The notes: generated by a model not told the origin, from the letters alone. 64,000 nucleotides of DNA from Phytophthora colocasiae (GCA_018806915.1 JAGKQI010000093.1:248001-312000); one strand, 5' to 3'; positions 23,800 to 35,948 are shown, counted from the first letter of the stretch. Program-made: numbers and translations.

Positions 23800-25306
23800 A
23801 TGGAAATCGAGAACGCGTTCCGCGCCCCGGATGGAGAGGAAACTGAGCCAGTCCGGAAGCGGAGGATTAAAAGCAAGAATGCAGCGTTAAGTCGACTCCG
23901 CAAGCGAGAAGGAGTTGACCCGGAGATAGTACGTGATGCGACAGGAATGGAGAATGGAGAACTTGGCTTCGCGGCTACAGTGAATGGAGATGTACGTGAA
24001 ACAGATATGGAAAACAATGGAAATATAGCTGTTGTGGATGCAGTAGTACGACGGAATGAACCGTCTGGACGATTGAACGACTCGATGCAACGTCGGCAAC
24101 CCCCGCCCCGCCGCAGGGCAGACATGAGTGCCTCTCAGTTAGCAGAGGCTCAGCGAAAAGACGGAGAACGAAAAGCAGCTAAACGAAGAAATGAGAATGC
24201 CCAACGACTTCATCGCCAACGTGAACAAGAGCGACGCCAAAGGCTAACTCAGGTCCGAGCAATCACGTAATTCCGCTGCTCGAAGTTTACAACGACTGGA
24301 ACTGACTGACAATGAGCGAGGTGCTATTCAAGAACGTGACACCGCTGCCCGATCTTCACAACGACAGGGGAAGAGTGAAGATGAAAGAAGAATGATTCGA
24401 GATCGAGATACTGTAGTCCGATCTTCACAACGACAGGGGATGAGTAAAGATGAAAGAAGTGCTATTCGGGAACGTGACACCGCAGCCCGATCTACGCAAC
24501 GACAGGAAGTGAACGTGGAGGCGCGGGAGGAACTTCAAGTTCGTGACACTGCATCTCGAGGTGCAGCACGGGAACGAATGCCCGGTGATGAGCGATTGCT
24601 ACAGCGCGAGGCGCAACGGTTTCGGAATAGATCCCGTAAATGCAAGAAAGGATACACGAACCATGAAGATTTTGATTCCAGTATTATTCGAGGGCGGGAC
24701 ACGTTGCACAGGAGATATTTTTCGCGTTTTCGAAATGGCCATAACAGTGATGAACGCGTGTGTCATCATTGCAAGGCGTGGAAATTCCCAGGCGAAACGG
24801 ATAATTGTTGCAAGGGAGGAAAAGTCGATTTACCACCGCGCCGGGAAGCCCCGCGGAAGCTAAGACTGCTCTTCGATAATCCAGCTTTTATGAAGTCTAT
24901 TCGAGCATACAACAACGTCTTTGCTTTCACGTCAATGGGTGCGTCAACGTCAGAATCACTTCATGTGGACGAGAGCGTTACGCGTCGAGGTGTTTACAAC
25001 TTTCGAGTAATGGGGACAGTTTGCCATCGAATGGGATCACTTCTTCCGCCTTCAGGAGGAAACCCTATGTTTGCTCAAATTTACGTCAACGATCCAGACA
25101 GTGCTACACGTGTGTTAAGCCGGATTCGTATGACCTATGGACTAAGCGAAGAGTTCGTCAGTGAGATTGATGCTGTGATGGAAGAGCATTACCCGTATGC
25201 ACAACAATTTTTACATGCACGGGAAATCCTCATTGAGCGAAGTAGACCTGCACTAGAAGCAGCAAGAGATCAACGGGCCAGACGACGTGAAGATGAGGGC
25301 AAATAG
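23800..25306 (+). pseudogene. Helitron N-terminal region with 24-aa repeats
   Basis: From ATG 23800 a basic N-terminus runs to about 24250, where a +1 shift is needed (24260 onward: QSRNSAARSLQRLEL). Then come about five tandem 24-residue repeats built on ERDTAARSSQRQGxSxDERxxI (about 24297-24590). After these comes a Cys-bearing stretch (VCHHCKAWKFPGETDNCC, near 24750) and the Helitron_like_N-type domain (NNVFAFTSMGAS, YNFRVMGTVCHRMGSLLPPSG, AQIYVNDP), ending at 25306. The RDT-type repeats are typical of the N-termini of oomycete Helitron proteins in my recollection; their role is unknown. Confidence 0.75.
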
Positions 25307-25315
25307 GAGGAAGAT

Positions 25316-27378
25316 ATGCATGAACCCCTCATTGACCCGGATATTGACTGTGTACTTCGTCTGCACGTTGATCGTGGCGGTAACCCTGGGACTCATAATA
25401 CCCCCACCACATCGGAGGTTGCTGCGATTATTATTGATGCTAACGCCTCTGAGCCTCGCGATATTGTCCTCTATACCAGACAAGGAGGTTTCAATCGAAT
25501 TTACGAGACTAATTCAAACTACGATCCGTTACAATACCCCCTTTTGCACCCGTACGGTGAGAAGGGGGGGCTGGACGTATAAAATGGCTTACGCTGGTGT
25601 AAACCAGAACCGTAACGACGATGTGGAAGGGGAAGTTGGTCGGCGTGGTGGAGGAGGACGACAAGATCAAAATATGGAGGAAGAACTGGATGAATGGGGG
25701 TACGTCGTGCAATTCGAGGATGGCACTGAGGAAAGGCGCAAAACGACTATGTCTCTGCGAGAATTCGTCGCGTATTTGTTGTATGACCGCACAGGGAGTC
25801 ATTCCCTCTTACTTCTCGGTGGCCGACTAACCCAACAATATTGTGTTGATCAGTGGGCAAAAGCAGAACAAGAACGCCTTCGGTACATTGAGATCAATCA
25901 ACTCGAATTTCGACTTGAATCGATACAAGGTCTTACAGATGCGTATAGACACGAGGGTACAGAAGCTCAACGAGGCGCCGATATAGATGAACTACTACAG
26001 GTGGCTGCTAACCCAGCAGTCAATCGGCGACCTCAAAATGAATCTGGTGATGCTGCGGAGTTAGATGTTGGCAGACGATTAATTCTACCGCCTTCGTTTA
26101 CAGGTGGGCCTCGCTACATGTATCAAAGGTTTCAAGATGCCATGGCCATCGTTCGCGAGTTAGGCGCTCCAAACCTGTTCATTACCATGACATGTAACCC
26201 AAAATGGGTGGAGATCAAGGAGTACATTCGGCCTGGACAGACGGCATCAGACAGACCTGACATCATGGCTCGGGTTTTTATGCGGAAATTGAAAAGCCTT
26301 TGTAAGGATCTAGATGAGGGCATTTTGGGAATTCAGACGGCCCGGATTCACGTCGTCGAATATCAAAAGCGCGGACTGCCTCATGCACACATTTGATGAT
26401 TTTACGACCCGAAGATAAGCCCATTACGGCAGAAGACATCGACCAGTTGGTTTCGTCGGAGTTACCTGACCCAGACAAAAACCCTGACCTTTACGAGACT
26501 GTGATATCGTGTATGATGCATGGTCCATGTGGAGATCAGAATAAAACGTGTCCGTGTATGAAGAATGGGAAATGCTCAAAGAAATTCCCTAAGCCGTCCG
26601 CGGTAGCAACGATAATGACAGTGGATAAGTATCCAGTATACAGACGACGTCGACGAGAGGGTGGAAATTTGCAGCGTGGGGACAAAGTGTGGATAATGCA
26701 ACACGATCAACCAATGGATTGTCCCGTACAATCCGTACCTTTCGCAAAAGTACAACTGCCACATCAATGTGGAGGTTTGTGCGACGAACAGGGCGATCAA
26801 GTACATCTACAAGTACGTGTACAAAGGAGCAGGTATGACCACCATTACGATCGAAGTTCAGGTTGAGGAGCACTCCCTTAACGAAATCCTGCAGTATGTT
26901 GCTGGCTAGATCCCCAGTCGAAGCGTGTATGCGCCTTTTCAGACATCCTACCCAAGGATCAACGCACAACGTAGTTAAACTGGCTGTCCATTTGCCGGGG
27001 CAGTGCTCAGCTGTGTATCGGGCAAGCGCAACAAACGATCAGATTCGCCGGATGATTCGTCGGGGTAACAGGACGACGCTGACCGCGTTTTTCTTGCTGT
27101 GTATTATGGAGCCAAACGTAGCTGGGACAATGTTGTACAAGGATATTCCCGCGGTATACCGGTGGAACAAGAGGAATAAAGAATGGGTACAGTACAGAAA
27201 GTATGTACCTTCCATTGGGCGAATTGTTCACGTCTCACCACAAGATCCGGAACGGTTCTACTTGCGACTTTTACTTGGTAACATACGTGCACCAACGTCG
27301 TTTGAAGACTTAAGGACTATATTGACGGGATTACGTACGGTACCTTTCACGAAGCCGCTCTGGCAGCTGGATATTTAG
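25316..27378 (+). pseudogene. Helitron Rep (HUH endonuclease) region, frameshifted
   Basis: Readable in at least four consecutive frame segments: 25316-25582 (NYDPLQYPLLHPYGEKGG), about 25583-26396 (NLFITMTCNPKW; HVVEYQKRGLPHAHI), 26396-26800 (RPEDKPITAEDIDQL, HGPCGDQNKTCPCMKNGKCSKKFP), and 26793-26900 (IKYIYKYVYKGAGM). The HUH motif is the PHAH of LPHAHI, and the Y-x3-Y pair lies in KYIYKYVYKG; both are the nicking and joining residues of Helitron Reps. The connector to the helicase (ERFYLRLLLGNIRAPTSFEDL) follows to 27378. A one-base slip sits right after the HUH motif (TGATGA at about 26395). Confidence 0.82.
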
Positions 27379-27379
27379 A

Positions 27380-30300
27380 CAATGATCGGGAATGGGAGGA
27401 GTGTCTGGCTGAGGCGGCACATGTGCGCATGCCGTACCAGCTCACAGCTTTTCGCTATCATTTTGGTGACTCTCTCTTCCAAGTAGCCCACTTGGTTTGT
27501 GGGAAAGATTCAAGGACCAGCTTAGTGAAGATTTTCAACGAGCGTTTGATGCCGACATGGACGACCCACGGGTGGAGTATAGAACTCTGCAAAGTGTCGA
27601 TAAAATTCGCCGCGCTAACTATAAAACGCTAGCCAATTATGCACTCTCCCCACTCGAGAATTACGACCAGGACACGGTTTATGACCATCGCGAAGAAGAT
27701 TTAATTGATCAAGAACTTAACGCCTATCCGTTAGAACAATTGGAGAGTATCGTCACGGGTTTCAACAACTTGAACGAGGGTCAAAGGGTCATTTTTGATC
27801 AAGTGATTGATGCTGTAGAGAATCCAGAAGTTGGTCAGAAACTATTCTTTATCGACGGACCAGGTGGTACCGGTAAATCGTTCCTGCTCGAACAATTCTT
27901 GTCAGAGTACGTTTGGACGGAGGGTAGCAGTGGCAGTCGCTTCCAGTGGATTCGCAGCAATATTGCTGACGGGGGGTCAAATACGGCGCATTCTACATTT
28001 CGTATTCCGCTAAAATTGAACGATCATTCCACCTGTAGCATCTCCAAACAGAGCCAGAAAGCTAAGTTGATACGCCGAGCCAACTTGATTCTCTGGGACG
28101 AGGCCCCCATGATGCAAGGAGCGTGTTTTGAAGCTGTGGACAGGACCTTGTGTGACATTATGAACAACGAAGCGGAACCGTTTGGAGGGAAGGTTATCGG
28201 TTTCAGTGGAGACCATCGTCAGATTCTTCCTGTTTTGAGGAATGCCACCAGGGCAGAGACGCTAAAGGTGTGTTTCAAGGCATCTCCATTATGGAAGTAT
28301 CTTCGGCAAGTACGACTAAGCAAGAATATGCGCGTGAAGACAGCACCTGATCCAGACAGTGCGGCAGAGTTAGCTGAATTTTCAGATTTCTTACTTCAGA
28401 TTGGTGAGGGGCGCTGTCCTGTGAACCACGACATCGATGATAGCGACATCTGCATTCCAAAGACTATGTGCGTCGGGTCGTCAGGGTGTGGTAATGAGTA
28501 CGTTTGGACGGAAGGTAGCAGTGGCAGTCGCTTCCAGTGGATTCGCAGCAATATTGCTGACGGGGTCAAATACGGCGCATTCTACATTTCGTATTCCGCT
28601 AAAATTGAACGATCATTCCACCTGTAGCATCTCCAAAAAGAGCCAGAAAGCTAAGTTTATAAGCCCAGCCAACTTGATTCTCTGGGACGAGGCCCCATGA
28701 TGCAAGGAGCGTGTTTTGAAGCTGTGGACAGGACCTTGTGTGACATTATGAACAACGAAGCGGAACCGTTTGGAGGGAAGGTTATCGGTTTCAGTGGAGA
28801 CCATCGTCAGATTCTTCCTGTTTTGAGGAATGCCACCAGGGCAGAGACGCTAAAGGTGTGTTTCAAGGCATCTCCATTATGGAAGTATCTTCGGCAAGTA
28901 CGACTAAGCAAGAATATGCGCGTGAAGACAGCACCTGATCCAGACAGTGCGGCAGAGTTAGCTGAATTTTCAGATTTCTTACTTCAGATTGGTGAGGGCG
29001 CTGTCCTGTGAACCACGACATCGATGATAGCGACATCTGCATTCCAAAGACTATGTGCGTCGGGTCGTCAGGGTGTGGTAATGAGTACGTTTGGACGGAA
29101 GGTAGCAGTGGCAGTCGCTTCCAGTGGATTCGCAGCAATATTGCTGACGGGGGGTCAAATACGGCGCATTCTACATTTCGTATTCCGCTAAAATTGAACG
29201 ATCATTCCACCTGTAGCATCTCCAAACAGAGCCAGAAAGCTAAGTTGATACGCCGAGCCAACTTGATTCTCTGGGACGAGGCCCCCATGATGCAAGGAGC
29301 GTGTTTTGAAGCTGTGGACAGGACCTTGTGTGACATTATGAACAACGAAGCGGAACCGTTTGGAGGGAAGGTTATCGGTTTCAGTGGAGACCATCGTCAG
29401 ATTCTTCCTGTTTTGAGGAATGCCACCAGGGCAGAGACGCTAAAGGTGTGTTTCAAGGCATCTCCATTATGGAAGTATCTTCGGCAAGTACGACTAAGCA
29501 AGAATATGCGCGTGAAGACAGCACCTGATCCAGACAGTGCGGCAGAGTTAGCTGAATTTTCAGATTTCTTACTTCAGATTGGTGAGGGCGCTGTCCTGTG
29601 AACCACGACATCGATGATAGCGACATCTGCATTCCAAAGACTATGTGCGTCGGGTCGTCAGGGTGTGGTAATGAGTACGTTTGGACGGAAGGTAGCAGTG
29701 GCAGTCGCTTCCAGTGGATTCGCAGCAATATTGCTGACGGGGGGTCAAATACGGCGCATTCTACATTTCGTATTCCGCTAAAATTGAACGATCATTCCAC
29801 CTGTAGCATCTCCAAACAGAGCCAGAAAGCTAAGTTGATACGCCGAGCCAACTTGATTCTCTGGGACGAGGCCCCATGATGCAAGGAGCGTGTTTTGAAG
29901 CTGTGGACAGGACCTTGTGTGACATTATGAACAACGAAGCGGAACCGTTTGGAGGGAAGGTTATCGGTTTCAGTGGAGACCATCGTCAGATTCTTCCTGT
30001 TTTGAGGAATGCCACCAGGGCAGAGACGCTAAAGGTGTGTTTCAAGGCATCTCCATTATGGAAGTATCTTCGGCAAGTACGACTAAGCAAGAATATGCGC
30101 GTGAAGACAGCACCTGATCCAGACAGTGCGGCAGAGTTAGCTGAATTTTCAGATTTCTTACTTCAGATTGGTGAGGGGCGCTGTCCTGTGAACCACGACA
30201 TCGATGATAGCGACATCTGCATTCCAAAGACTATGTGCGTCGGGTCGTCAGGGTGTGGTAATGAGTACGTTTGGACGGAAGGTAGCAGTGGCAGTCGCTT

Positions 30301-33300
30301 CCAGTGGATTCGCAGCAATATTGCTGACGGGGGGTCAAATACGGCGCATTCTACATTTCGTATTCCGCTAAAATTGAACGATCATTCCACCTGTAGCATC
30401 TCCAAACAGAGCCAGAAAGCTAAGTTGATACGCCGAGCCAACTTGATTCTCTGGGACGAGGCCCCATGATGCAAGGAGCGTGTTTTGAAGCTGTGGACAG
30501 GACCTTGTGTGACATTATGAACAACGAAGCGGAACCGTTTGGAGGGAAGGTTATCGGTTTCAGTGGAGACCATCGTCAGATTCTTCCTGTTTTGAGGAAT
30601 GCCACCAGGGCAGAGACGCTAAAGGTGTGTTTCAAGGCATCTCCATTATGGAAGTATCTTCGGCAAGTACGACTAAGCAAGAATATGCGCGTGAAGACAG
30701 CACCTGATCCAGACAGTGCGGCAGAGTTAGCTGAATTTTCAGATTTCTTACTTCAGATTGGTGAGGGGCGCTGTCCTGTGAACCACGACATCGATGATAG
30801 CGACATCTGCATTCCAAAGACTATGTGCGTCGGGTCGTCAGGGTGTGGTAATGAGTACGTTTGGACGGAAGGTAGCAGTGGCAGTCGCTTCCAGTGGATT
30901 CGCAGCAATATTGCTGACGGGGGGTCAAATACGGCGCATTCTACATTTCGTATTCCGCTAAAATTGAACGATCATTCCACCTGTAGCATCTCCAAACAGA
31001 GCCAGAAAGCTAAGTTGATACGCCGAGCCAACTTGATTCTCTGGGACGAGGCCCCCATGATGCAAGGAGCGTGTTTTGAAGCTGTGGACAGGACCTTGTG
31101 TGACATTATGAACAACGAAGCGGAACCGTTTGGAGGGAAGGTTATCGGTTTCAGTGGAGACCATCGTCAGATTCTTCCTGTTTTGAGGAATGCCACCAGG
31201 GCAGAGACGCTAAAGGTGTGTTTCAAGGCATCTCCATTATGGAAGTATCTTCGGCAAGTACGACTAAGCAAGAATATGCGCGTGAAGACAGCACCTGATC
31301 CAGACAGTGCGGCAGAGTTAGCTGAATTTTCAGATTTCTTACTTCAGATTGGTGAGGGCGCTGTCCTGTGAACCACGACATCGATGATAGCGACATCTGC
31401 ATTCCAAAGACTATGTGCGTCGGGTCGTCAGGGTGTGGTAATGAGTACGTTTGGACGGAAGGTAGCAGTGGCAGTCGCTTCCAGTGGATTCGCAGCAATA
31501 TTGCTGACGGGGGGTCAAATACGGCGCATTCTACATTTCGTATTCCGCTAAAATTGAACGATCATTCCACCTGTAGGATCTCCAAACAGAGCCAGAAAGC
31601 TAAGTTGATACGCCGAGCCAACTTGATTCTCTGGGACGAGGCCCCATGATGCAAGGAGCGTGTTTTGAAGCTGTGGACAGGACCTTGTGTGACATTATGA
31701 ACAACGAAGCGGAACCGTTTGGAGGGAAGGTTATCGGTTTCAGTGGAGACCATCGTCAGATTCTTCCTGTTTTGAGGAATGCCACCAGGGCAGAGACGCT
31801 AAAGGTGTGTTTCAAGGCATCTCCATTATGGAAGTATCTTCGGCAAGTACGACTAAGCAAGAATATGCGCGTGAAGACAGCACCTGATCCAGACAGTGCG
31901 GCAGAGTTAGCTGAATTTTCAGATTTCTTACTTCAGATTGGTGAGGGCGCTGTCCTGTGAACCACGACATCGATGATAGCGACATCTGCATTCCAAAGAC
32001 TATGTGCGTCGGGTCGTCAGGGTGTGGTAATGAGTACGTTTGGACGGAAGGTAGCAGTGGCAGTCGCTTCCAGTGGATTCGCAGCAATATTGCTGACGGG
32101 GGGTCAAATACGGCGCATTCTACATTTCGTATTCCGCTAAAATTGAACGATCATTCCACCTGTAGCATCTCCAAACAGAGCCAGAAAGCTAAGTTGATAC
32201 GCCGAGCCAACTTGATTCTCTGGGACGAGGCCCCCATGATGCAAGGAGCGTGTTTTGAAGCTGTGGACAGGACCTTGTGTGACATTATGAACAACGAAGC
32301 GGAACCGTTTGGAGGGAAGGTTATCGGTTTCAGTGGAGACCATCGTCAGATTCTTCCTGTTTTGAGGAATGCCACCAGGGCAGAGACGCTAAAGGTGTGT
32401 TTCAAGGCATCTCCATTATGGAAGTATCTTCGGCAAGTACGACTAAGCAAGAATATGCGCGTGAAGACAGCACCTGATCCAGACAGTGCGGCAGAGTTAG
32501 CTGAATTTTCAGATTTCTTACTTCAGATTGGTGAGGGGCGCTGTCCTGTGAACCACGACATCGATGATAGCGACATCTGCATTCCAAAGACTATGTGCGT
32601 CGGGTCGTCAGGGTGTGGTAATGATTCGAGAGCAGGTGAGTCATCGGACGAAGATTCAGATTATGATTTCCCAAACTTCGCTTTGCTACCACCTATCGAG
32701 TCTGTTAGCGAACACGAGTCGGATGACGACCCCCGTACCCGAAATGTCAACGCATTGATTGATTCTGTTTATCCATGAGTTGGGGGTGTTGAATTACCAG
32801 ATGAGTACTTTGTGAACCGTGCAATTTTGGCTCCCACCAATGCAAGCGTTCGCAGAATCAACGAATTGGTAGCCAAACGATTGTCTGGAGATACAAGAGA
32901 GTATCGTTCCAACGATAGCCTTGACGGCCCCGGAGATCAAAACCTGTTTGAGACTGAGTTTTTGAATTATCTCAATTTCTCAGGGATACCGCCTCACAAG
33001 ATGGTTCTCAAAGTTGGCACTCCTATCATTATGATCCGCAACTTAAATAGTGATGAAGGGTTGCGCAACGGGACGCGTTTGCGAGTGGTGTCGTTGCGTG
33101 AAAAGTGCATTGACGCGACCATAATGTCGGGAACTCGGCGCGGCAAACGAGTGTTCATCCCAAGTATCGTGATTCTCAGTGATGATGAGGATAAGGAGTT
33201 TCCATTTACGTTGAGACGTAAACAGTTCCCTGTCGTACCAGCGTTTGCGATGACAATTAACAAGGCACAAGGCCAGTCGATCCACAACGTAGGAATTTAC

Positions 33301-33456
33301 CTGGAATAGCCTGTGTTTGCGCACGGCCAACTCTACGTTGCACTTTCAAGAGTTACATCCAGAAAGGCGATCAAGATAGCCATCGATCCGAGAGCATTCG
33401 ATGATAGTGGTGCAGCGCACACCGAAAACATTGTATATCGAGAGATTTTTCAGTAG
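27380..33456 (+). pseudogene. Helitron PIF1-like helicase, core amplified eightfold
   Basis: Upstream single-copy part: LNEGQRVIFDQVID, then Walker A GPGGTGKSFLLEQ (near 27860). The middle part (Walker B LILWDEAPM, and GFSGDHRQILPVLR) lies inside a 590-bp unit present eight times (27905-32622). After the array comes single-copy sequence: acidic DEDSDYDFPNF, then APTNASVRRINELV, IMIRNLNSDEGLRNGTRL, and FAMTINKAQGQSIHNVGIYLE, with TAG at 33307 before PVFAHGQLYVALSRVTSR. These are SF1B helicase motifs in order. Stops and frameshifts preclude a full-length product. Confidence 0.85.
27905..32622 (+). repeat. Tandem array: eight ~590-bp units from the helicase core
   Basis: Units start at 27905, 28496, 29083, 29673, 30263, 30853, 31443 and 32032, and the array ends at 32622. 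Lengths are 591, 587, 590, 590, 590, 590, 589 and 591. Every unit begins GAGTACGTTTGGACGGA and ends GGGTGTGGTAAT. All length variation comes from three homopolymers: a C4/C5 run before ATGATG, a G3/G4 run before CGCTGTCC, and a G4/G6 run before TCAAAT (short only in unit 2). Unit 2 is the most diverged. Units 1 and 8, the anchored ones, are 591 bp and in frame. The junction shows 2-bp (GA) microhomology between the unit's two single-copy flanks. Confidence 0.97.
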
Positions 33457-33547
33457 TATACTATATTTCATAATAACAGGATAATCTGCTGCTAAAATGT
33501 CTACCTATTTGGCTAATTTGCTAAACAATATATGATAAATAAAAAAC

Positions 33548-33578
33548 CGCGCCCGCGTAGCGGGCGCCACCAGCCCTA
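33548..33578 (+). terminator. Helitron 3' terminus: hairpin plus CTAG
   Basis: An 8-bp perfect stem GCGCCCGC/GCGGGCGC with loop GTA (33548-33566), then an 8-nt spacer, then CTAG (33575-33578) followed by T. This is the canonical Helitron end (CTRR, insertion between A and T). Confidence 0.93.
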
Positions 33579-33950
33579 GTCGCACGAGTTTTATCAGTTG
33601 GGTTTGTAAGCAGACCTGACCTTGGTGTGATCAAACCCTGACCTGACCCGGATATGACCCATGAGATACCGATAATAAATACCGGTAATACCGACACAAG
33701 ACGGATTTGTGTGGCGTACACAGCGACGACCGCTTTCAAAATCGAATCACACTGCTGCTTGGCTCCCAGAATTGGCCACCTGCTTGACGCCTGCACGCGT
33801 CGGTGCTCGCTGCCCCCTTCTCTCCCCAAGCACACACCGTTGGCCAAGGTGTAGACATCATCTGCACTGCCTCCTGGGCTCGTCAGCAGGCGAAACCACC
33901 TCCTCTAACGACCACAACAGAAGCGTTGGGACAGTTAAAATCGAGATTTC
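33579..33950. other. Sequence between Helitron and piggyBac, no gene recognised
   Basis: Short open frames on both strands show no recognisable domains. It contains a few GACCTGACC-type direct repeats (33614-33660). Confidence 0.5.
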
Positions 33951-33954
33951 TTAA

Positions 33955-33995
33955 CCCTTCTAACCCGAGCCGTTATTCTGTATTCTACAGAATAA
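33955..33995 (+). repeat. piggyBac left terminal inverted repeat with inner palindrome
   Basis: Contains TTATTCTGTA / TACAGAATAA arms (33973-33982 and 33986-33995) around a 3-nt loop. The whole segment matches the complement of 35949-35984. Confidence 0.88.
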
Positions 33996-34750
33996 GCAAT
34001 TATCTTGATTAAAGTATGAACGATAACCTGCGAAAAGTATGCCGTTGGAAGCCCTTTCGTGCTCGGCGAGGCATATTCTGTACATAAAGTGTACATCATC
34101 GGCTATAGCATGCACAATGTATCCAACATCTGCGAAACTGGCGATCTCCTATTGGATCCCTGGCGGACAAAACATGTTCAAAACCTCTCACTCGGCAACC
34201 CCCGTCAAATTTGAAACGACTCCGTACTGTGCGGCACTCTTGGCGCCAACCAACCATCCGCCAAAAGCGCGCTAAGTGCAAAGCGCGCGAAGAGGAAGAA
34301 TTTGCCCAGTTCCTAACTAACGGAGTAGTGAGGAGGAACTGGGCAAATACTTCTCTGCAGGCTCCAGCAAGACCTACTGCAAAGTACGTGGTGCTAACTA
34401 GTTGTCCTTCTTATTCCTCGTCTTTACTTTCTCTCTTACGTTTGCGGAATCTAATCATCTTTTTAGGCTCGGTGGAATGCTCTTCCCGTCACCCGAGGTA
34501 TCGTGCCATTTCTGATAGCACGTGAGCGTGAACGTGGCAGAGCGGTACACGACCGCCTAAACCATTGCTGACAGAAGGTGCTCAAAGGCGGAACGCACCT
34601 TACACAAGTACTGCCTGCGTTTGTTCTGCTTGGTGATCCGATGTGTTCACTAACGTGTGCTTCTAGCGTGATATGACAAACACCAGTTCCTCGGCGTTGA
34701 TATGAGTCTAAAGTTGATTCTGCGCAGCGCCAGTAGCTGGATGTGTCGAA

Positions 34751-35030
34751 TTATTCTGTAGCATCCCGGACATACGGCTGTGGGAAATTCCTGTGCGGGC
34801 AACATCCAGAATTAGTAAAGCACCACTCGAGTTATTCTTGTAGCATCCTGACTTACGGCTACGGGAAATTCCGTGTGCACACGCAACATCCAGAACTAGT
34901 AAAGCACCACTGAGTTATTCTGTAGCATCCTGACTTACGGCTATGGGAAATTCCGTGTGCACACGCAACATCCAGAATTAGTAAAGCACCACTTGAGTTA
35001 TTCTGTAGCATCCCGGCTTACGGCTGTGCT
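34751..35030 (+). repeat. ~82-bp tandem repeats inside the piggyBac element
   Basis: Units start at about 34751, 34832, 34915 and 34998 (spacing 81-83 bp), the last one partial. Each starts TTATTCTGTAGCATCC and carries TTACGGCT and GGGAAATTCC. The first ten bases equal the palindrome arm of the terminal repeat. Confidence 0.88.
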
Positions 35031-35046
35031 CCTCATTGTATGTGAT

Positions 35047-35711
35047 CTATCCATACTCTGGGATATCGCAGAGATCACCTGTCAAGTCAAAGTTACTAGT
35101 TTCCGGAACGTTGTCATTTATTTCCAGGTCTTCTACATCTTCTTCTACACTTTCCTCAAGTGGACCACCTCGTTGTCTGCCATAATGTCTTCTTCTGTCG
35201 GCGTTGGAATCGGAATCGCTGACATCAGCGGTCTCCACGAGATTCACGTCATCGATAGCTGTAGAGCCAAACAGTCGCTCCTTTCGGAGCCTCTCCATGA
35301 AATTGTCGCTACCAAACACGTCCGAGTCGATGAGGCCGTCGGCTCCGTTTGGTTCATCGGTCTCGCTCTTTGCTTCTTCATCAGCAGCCATGCACTCACT
35401 TGAATCGAATTCTGGATCATCCGGAAAAAAGGCATTGGTCGCGCCGTCTTGCTCCGTATCATCCGGTATAGCTGCTGGTAGTTCACCTGTAGCGCCCACC
35501 TCCTCTGTGTCGACAACTGTGGTGGCACAAAAATAAGGCCACTAACCTTCAAAGAAGTTTATGCCACGTCTGGCTTCGTCGAGACGGCCCTTCACCCCGG
35601 CTTCACGTAGCGTTGATTCTAGGTCATCCCTGTCGGCTTACGAGCCTTCCAGCCTTCCTCGCAGATCTCGCGCCATAGTTGCTTGAACGGCTTCTCTGCT
35701 GGGCCGTTCAT
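35047..35711 (-). pseudogene. Decayed transposase-like fragment in the piggyBac element
   Basis: From ATG 35711 on the minus strand: MNGPAEKPFKQLWREICEEG, WKARKPTGM, a stop, then NQRYVKPG, and after a shift KGRLDEARRGINFFEG. A further stop precedes a long acidic tract (VDTEEVGATGELPAAIPDD ... EYG) ending at 35047. An acidic N-terminus is common in piggyBac transposases, and the position inside TTAA/CCC ends supports that reading, but no DDD catalytic region is left. At least two stops and one frameshift are seen. Confidence 0.55.
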
Positions 35712-35948
35712 TTTTTCGAATGACAATGTGAGGTAGCTTCTGACACGTGAACCGATGGGCTTTCGACAGAATTTTCAAACCTGTTGGGGATTTATATGCG
35801 TCTTTCTATCCTCCTTGAATAATACCCGTCTATCATCCCATCGCCGATCTGTTAGGAAAGTGGACTGATCCAGACACCATACAATAATCTTCATGCGGAG
35901 TTCTGGAGCGCTGATGAGTTTGCTGGATATTAAATCCTGTACAATATA

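Larger units (their letters stand above)
23800..33578 (+). mobile_element. Helitron (Rep-helicase), decayed, with amplified helicase core
   Basis: About 9.8 kb from the first coding sign to the 3' terminus. It encodes a Helitron-like N-terminal region, a Rep with HUH and two-tyrosine motifs, and a PIF1-like helicase, in that order on the plus strand. The 3' end is a hairpin followed by CTAG and a T. The 5' terminus was not found. Multiple frameshifts make it non-coding as a whole. Confidence 0.9.

Noticed and set aside
27905..32622. Regular array that could suggest CRISPR or a satellite
   Set aside because: Units are 590 bp, coding-derived and without spacers; it is an internal duplication of a Helitron helicase.
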